Shown one piece after another: positions 5,831 through 5,909 of a stretch of DNA of 5,909 nt. Position 1 is the stretch's first letter, and each line of letters opens with the position of its first letter. Under the pieces are notes generated by a model. The model saw only the letters and a program-made list of their open reading frames with translations. It was not told where the DNA came from and ran no database searches. Where the stretch lies: NCBI GenBank assembly GCA_003500135.1, contig DNTA01000072.1, positions 1-5,909 of the forward strand. The letters run 5' to 3'. The translations under genes were made by a program, and so were the position numbers. The stretch is from Cytophagales bacterium. GTDB taxonomy: Bacteria; Bacteroidota; Bacteroidia; Cytophagales; Cyclobacteriaceae.

Positions 5831-5909
5831 GAAGCGATAAAATATTTAAATTTTTTTCTTGAATATTTGATTTCTATGCCGCTTTCCCTAAGATCATTTA
5901 TCATTTTAC
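5824..5909 (-). CDS. C-terminal end of a probable small HTH regulator (partial)
   Basis: The frame enters from the window edge and stops at 5826-5824. The visible end includes DLRESGIEIKYSRKKFKYF. This resembles the end of a winged-HTH (HTH_11/WYL-type) domain, where a recognition helix 'LRELGxPIxYxR' is followed by an aromatic beta-hairpin. Small stand-alone proteins of this kind, about 70-80 aa, are common in Bacteroidota. The ATG at 5904-5902 is probably internal. Most of the protein is outside the window, so the family call rests on about 25 residues. A role in regulating the peptide operon is inferred from position alone. Confidence 0.5.
   Translation of the reverse strand, partial: KMINDLRESGIEIKYSRKKFKYFIASE

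Overview
The window looks like chromosomal accessory DNA from a member of the Bacteroidota. The reasons are its AT-rich genes, an A-rich leader (AAAAAAAATG) in place of a strong Shine-Dalgarno, a secreted protein that begins with a carboxypeptidase-D-like regulatory domain, and the C-terminal end of what looks like a small HTH regulator of a kind common in that phylum. All recognisable genes lie on the minus strand, so the region reads from right to left.

Layout, in transcription order. (1) 5909-5824: the C-terminal end of a probable small winged-HTH regulator, cut by the window edge, whose stop codon lies inside a perfect 14-bp hairpin. (2) 5823-5703: a spacer with a 10-bp palindrome and an 18-codon ORF of uncertain status. 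(3) 5702-5562: a 46-codon gene for a charged peptide with one Trp and a Gly-Gly near the C-terminus, a credible ribosomal-peptide precursor. (4) A strong hairpin at 5548-5522. (5) 5491-4292: a secreted CarboxypepD_reg-like protein of 399 aa. (6) 4292-2301: a 663-aa fusion of a class I isoprenyl-diphosphate-synthase-like domain, with two Asp-rich motifs, to a class II squalene-cyclase-like domain, with DTDS and five QW-type repeats. (7) 2347-1088: a 419-aa membrane M50 metallopeptidase with an N-terminal PqqD-like domain. Genes 5 and 6 share one base (TAATG), and genes 6 and 7 overlap by up to 47 nt, so 5-6-7 form a tight operon. (8) 1048-1001: a large imperfect hairpin. (9) 989-1: an IS701-like transposase with an in-frame TAG at codon 12, running off the window.

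Inference: genes 3-7 look like a compact peptide-maturation cassette. The 46-aa peptide would be recognised by the PqqD-like domain, modified by the terpene-synthase-like enzyme (prenyl transfer to a side chain and/or protonation-initiated cyclisation of the chain), cut by the intramembrane protease, and handled at the envelope by the CarboxypepD protein. The closest well-known parallel is Bacillus ComQ/ComX, where a polyprenyl-synthase-like enzyme prenylates a Trp in a small pheromone precursor. Here a class II cyclase module is fused to the class I module, and a PqqD-M50 protease is added. I do not recognise this exact gene set as a described system. The alternative is a free-terpenoid pathway next to unrelated genes. 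No radical-SAM, LanM/LanC, ATP-grasp or YcaO enzyme and no ABC exporter is visible in the window.

Stretches without a confident gene are all shorter than about 150 bases. No tRNA, rRNA or CRISPR was seen.
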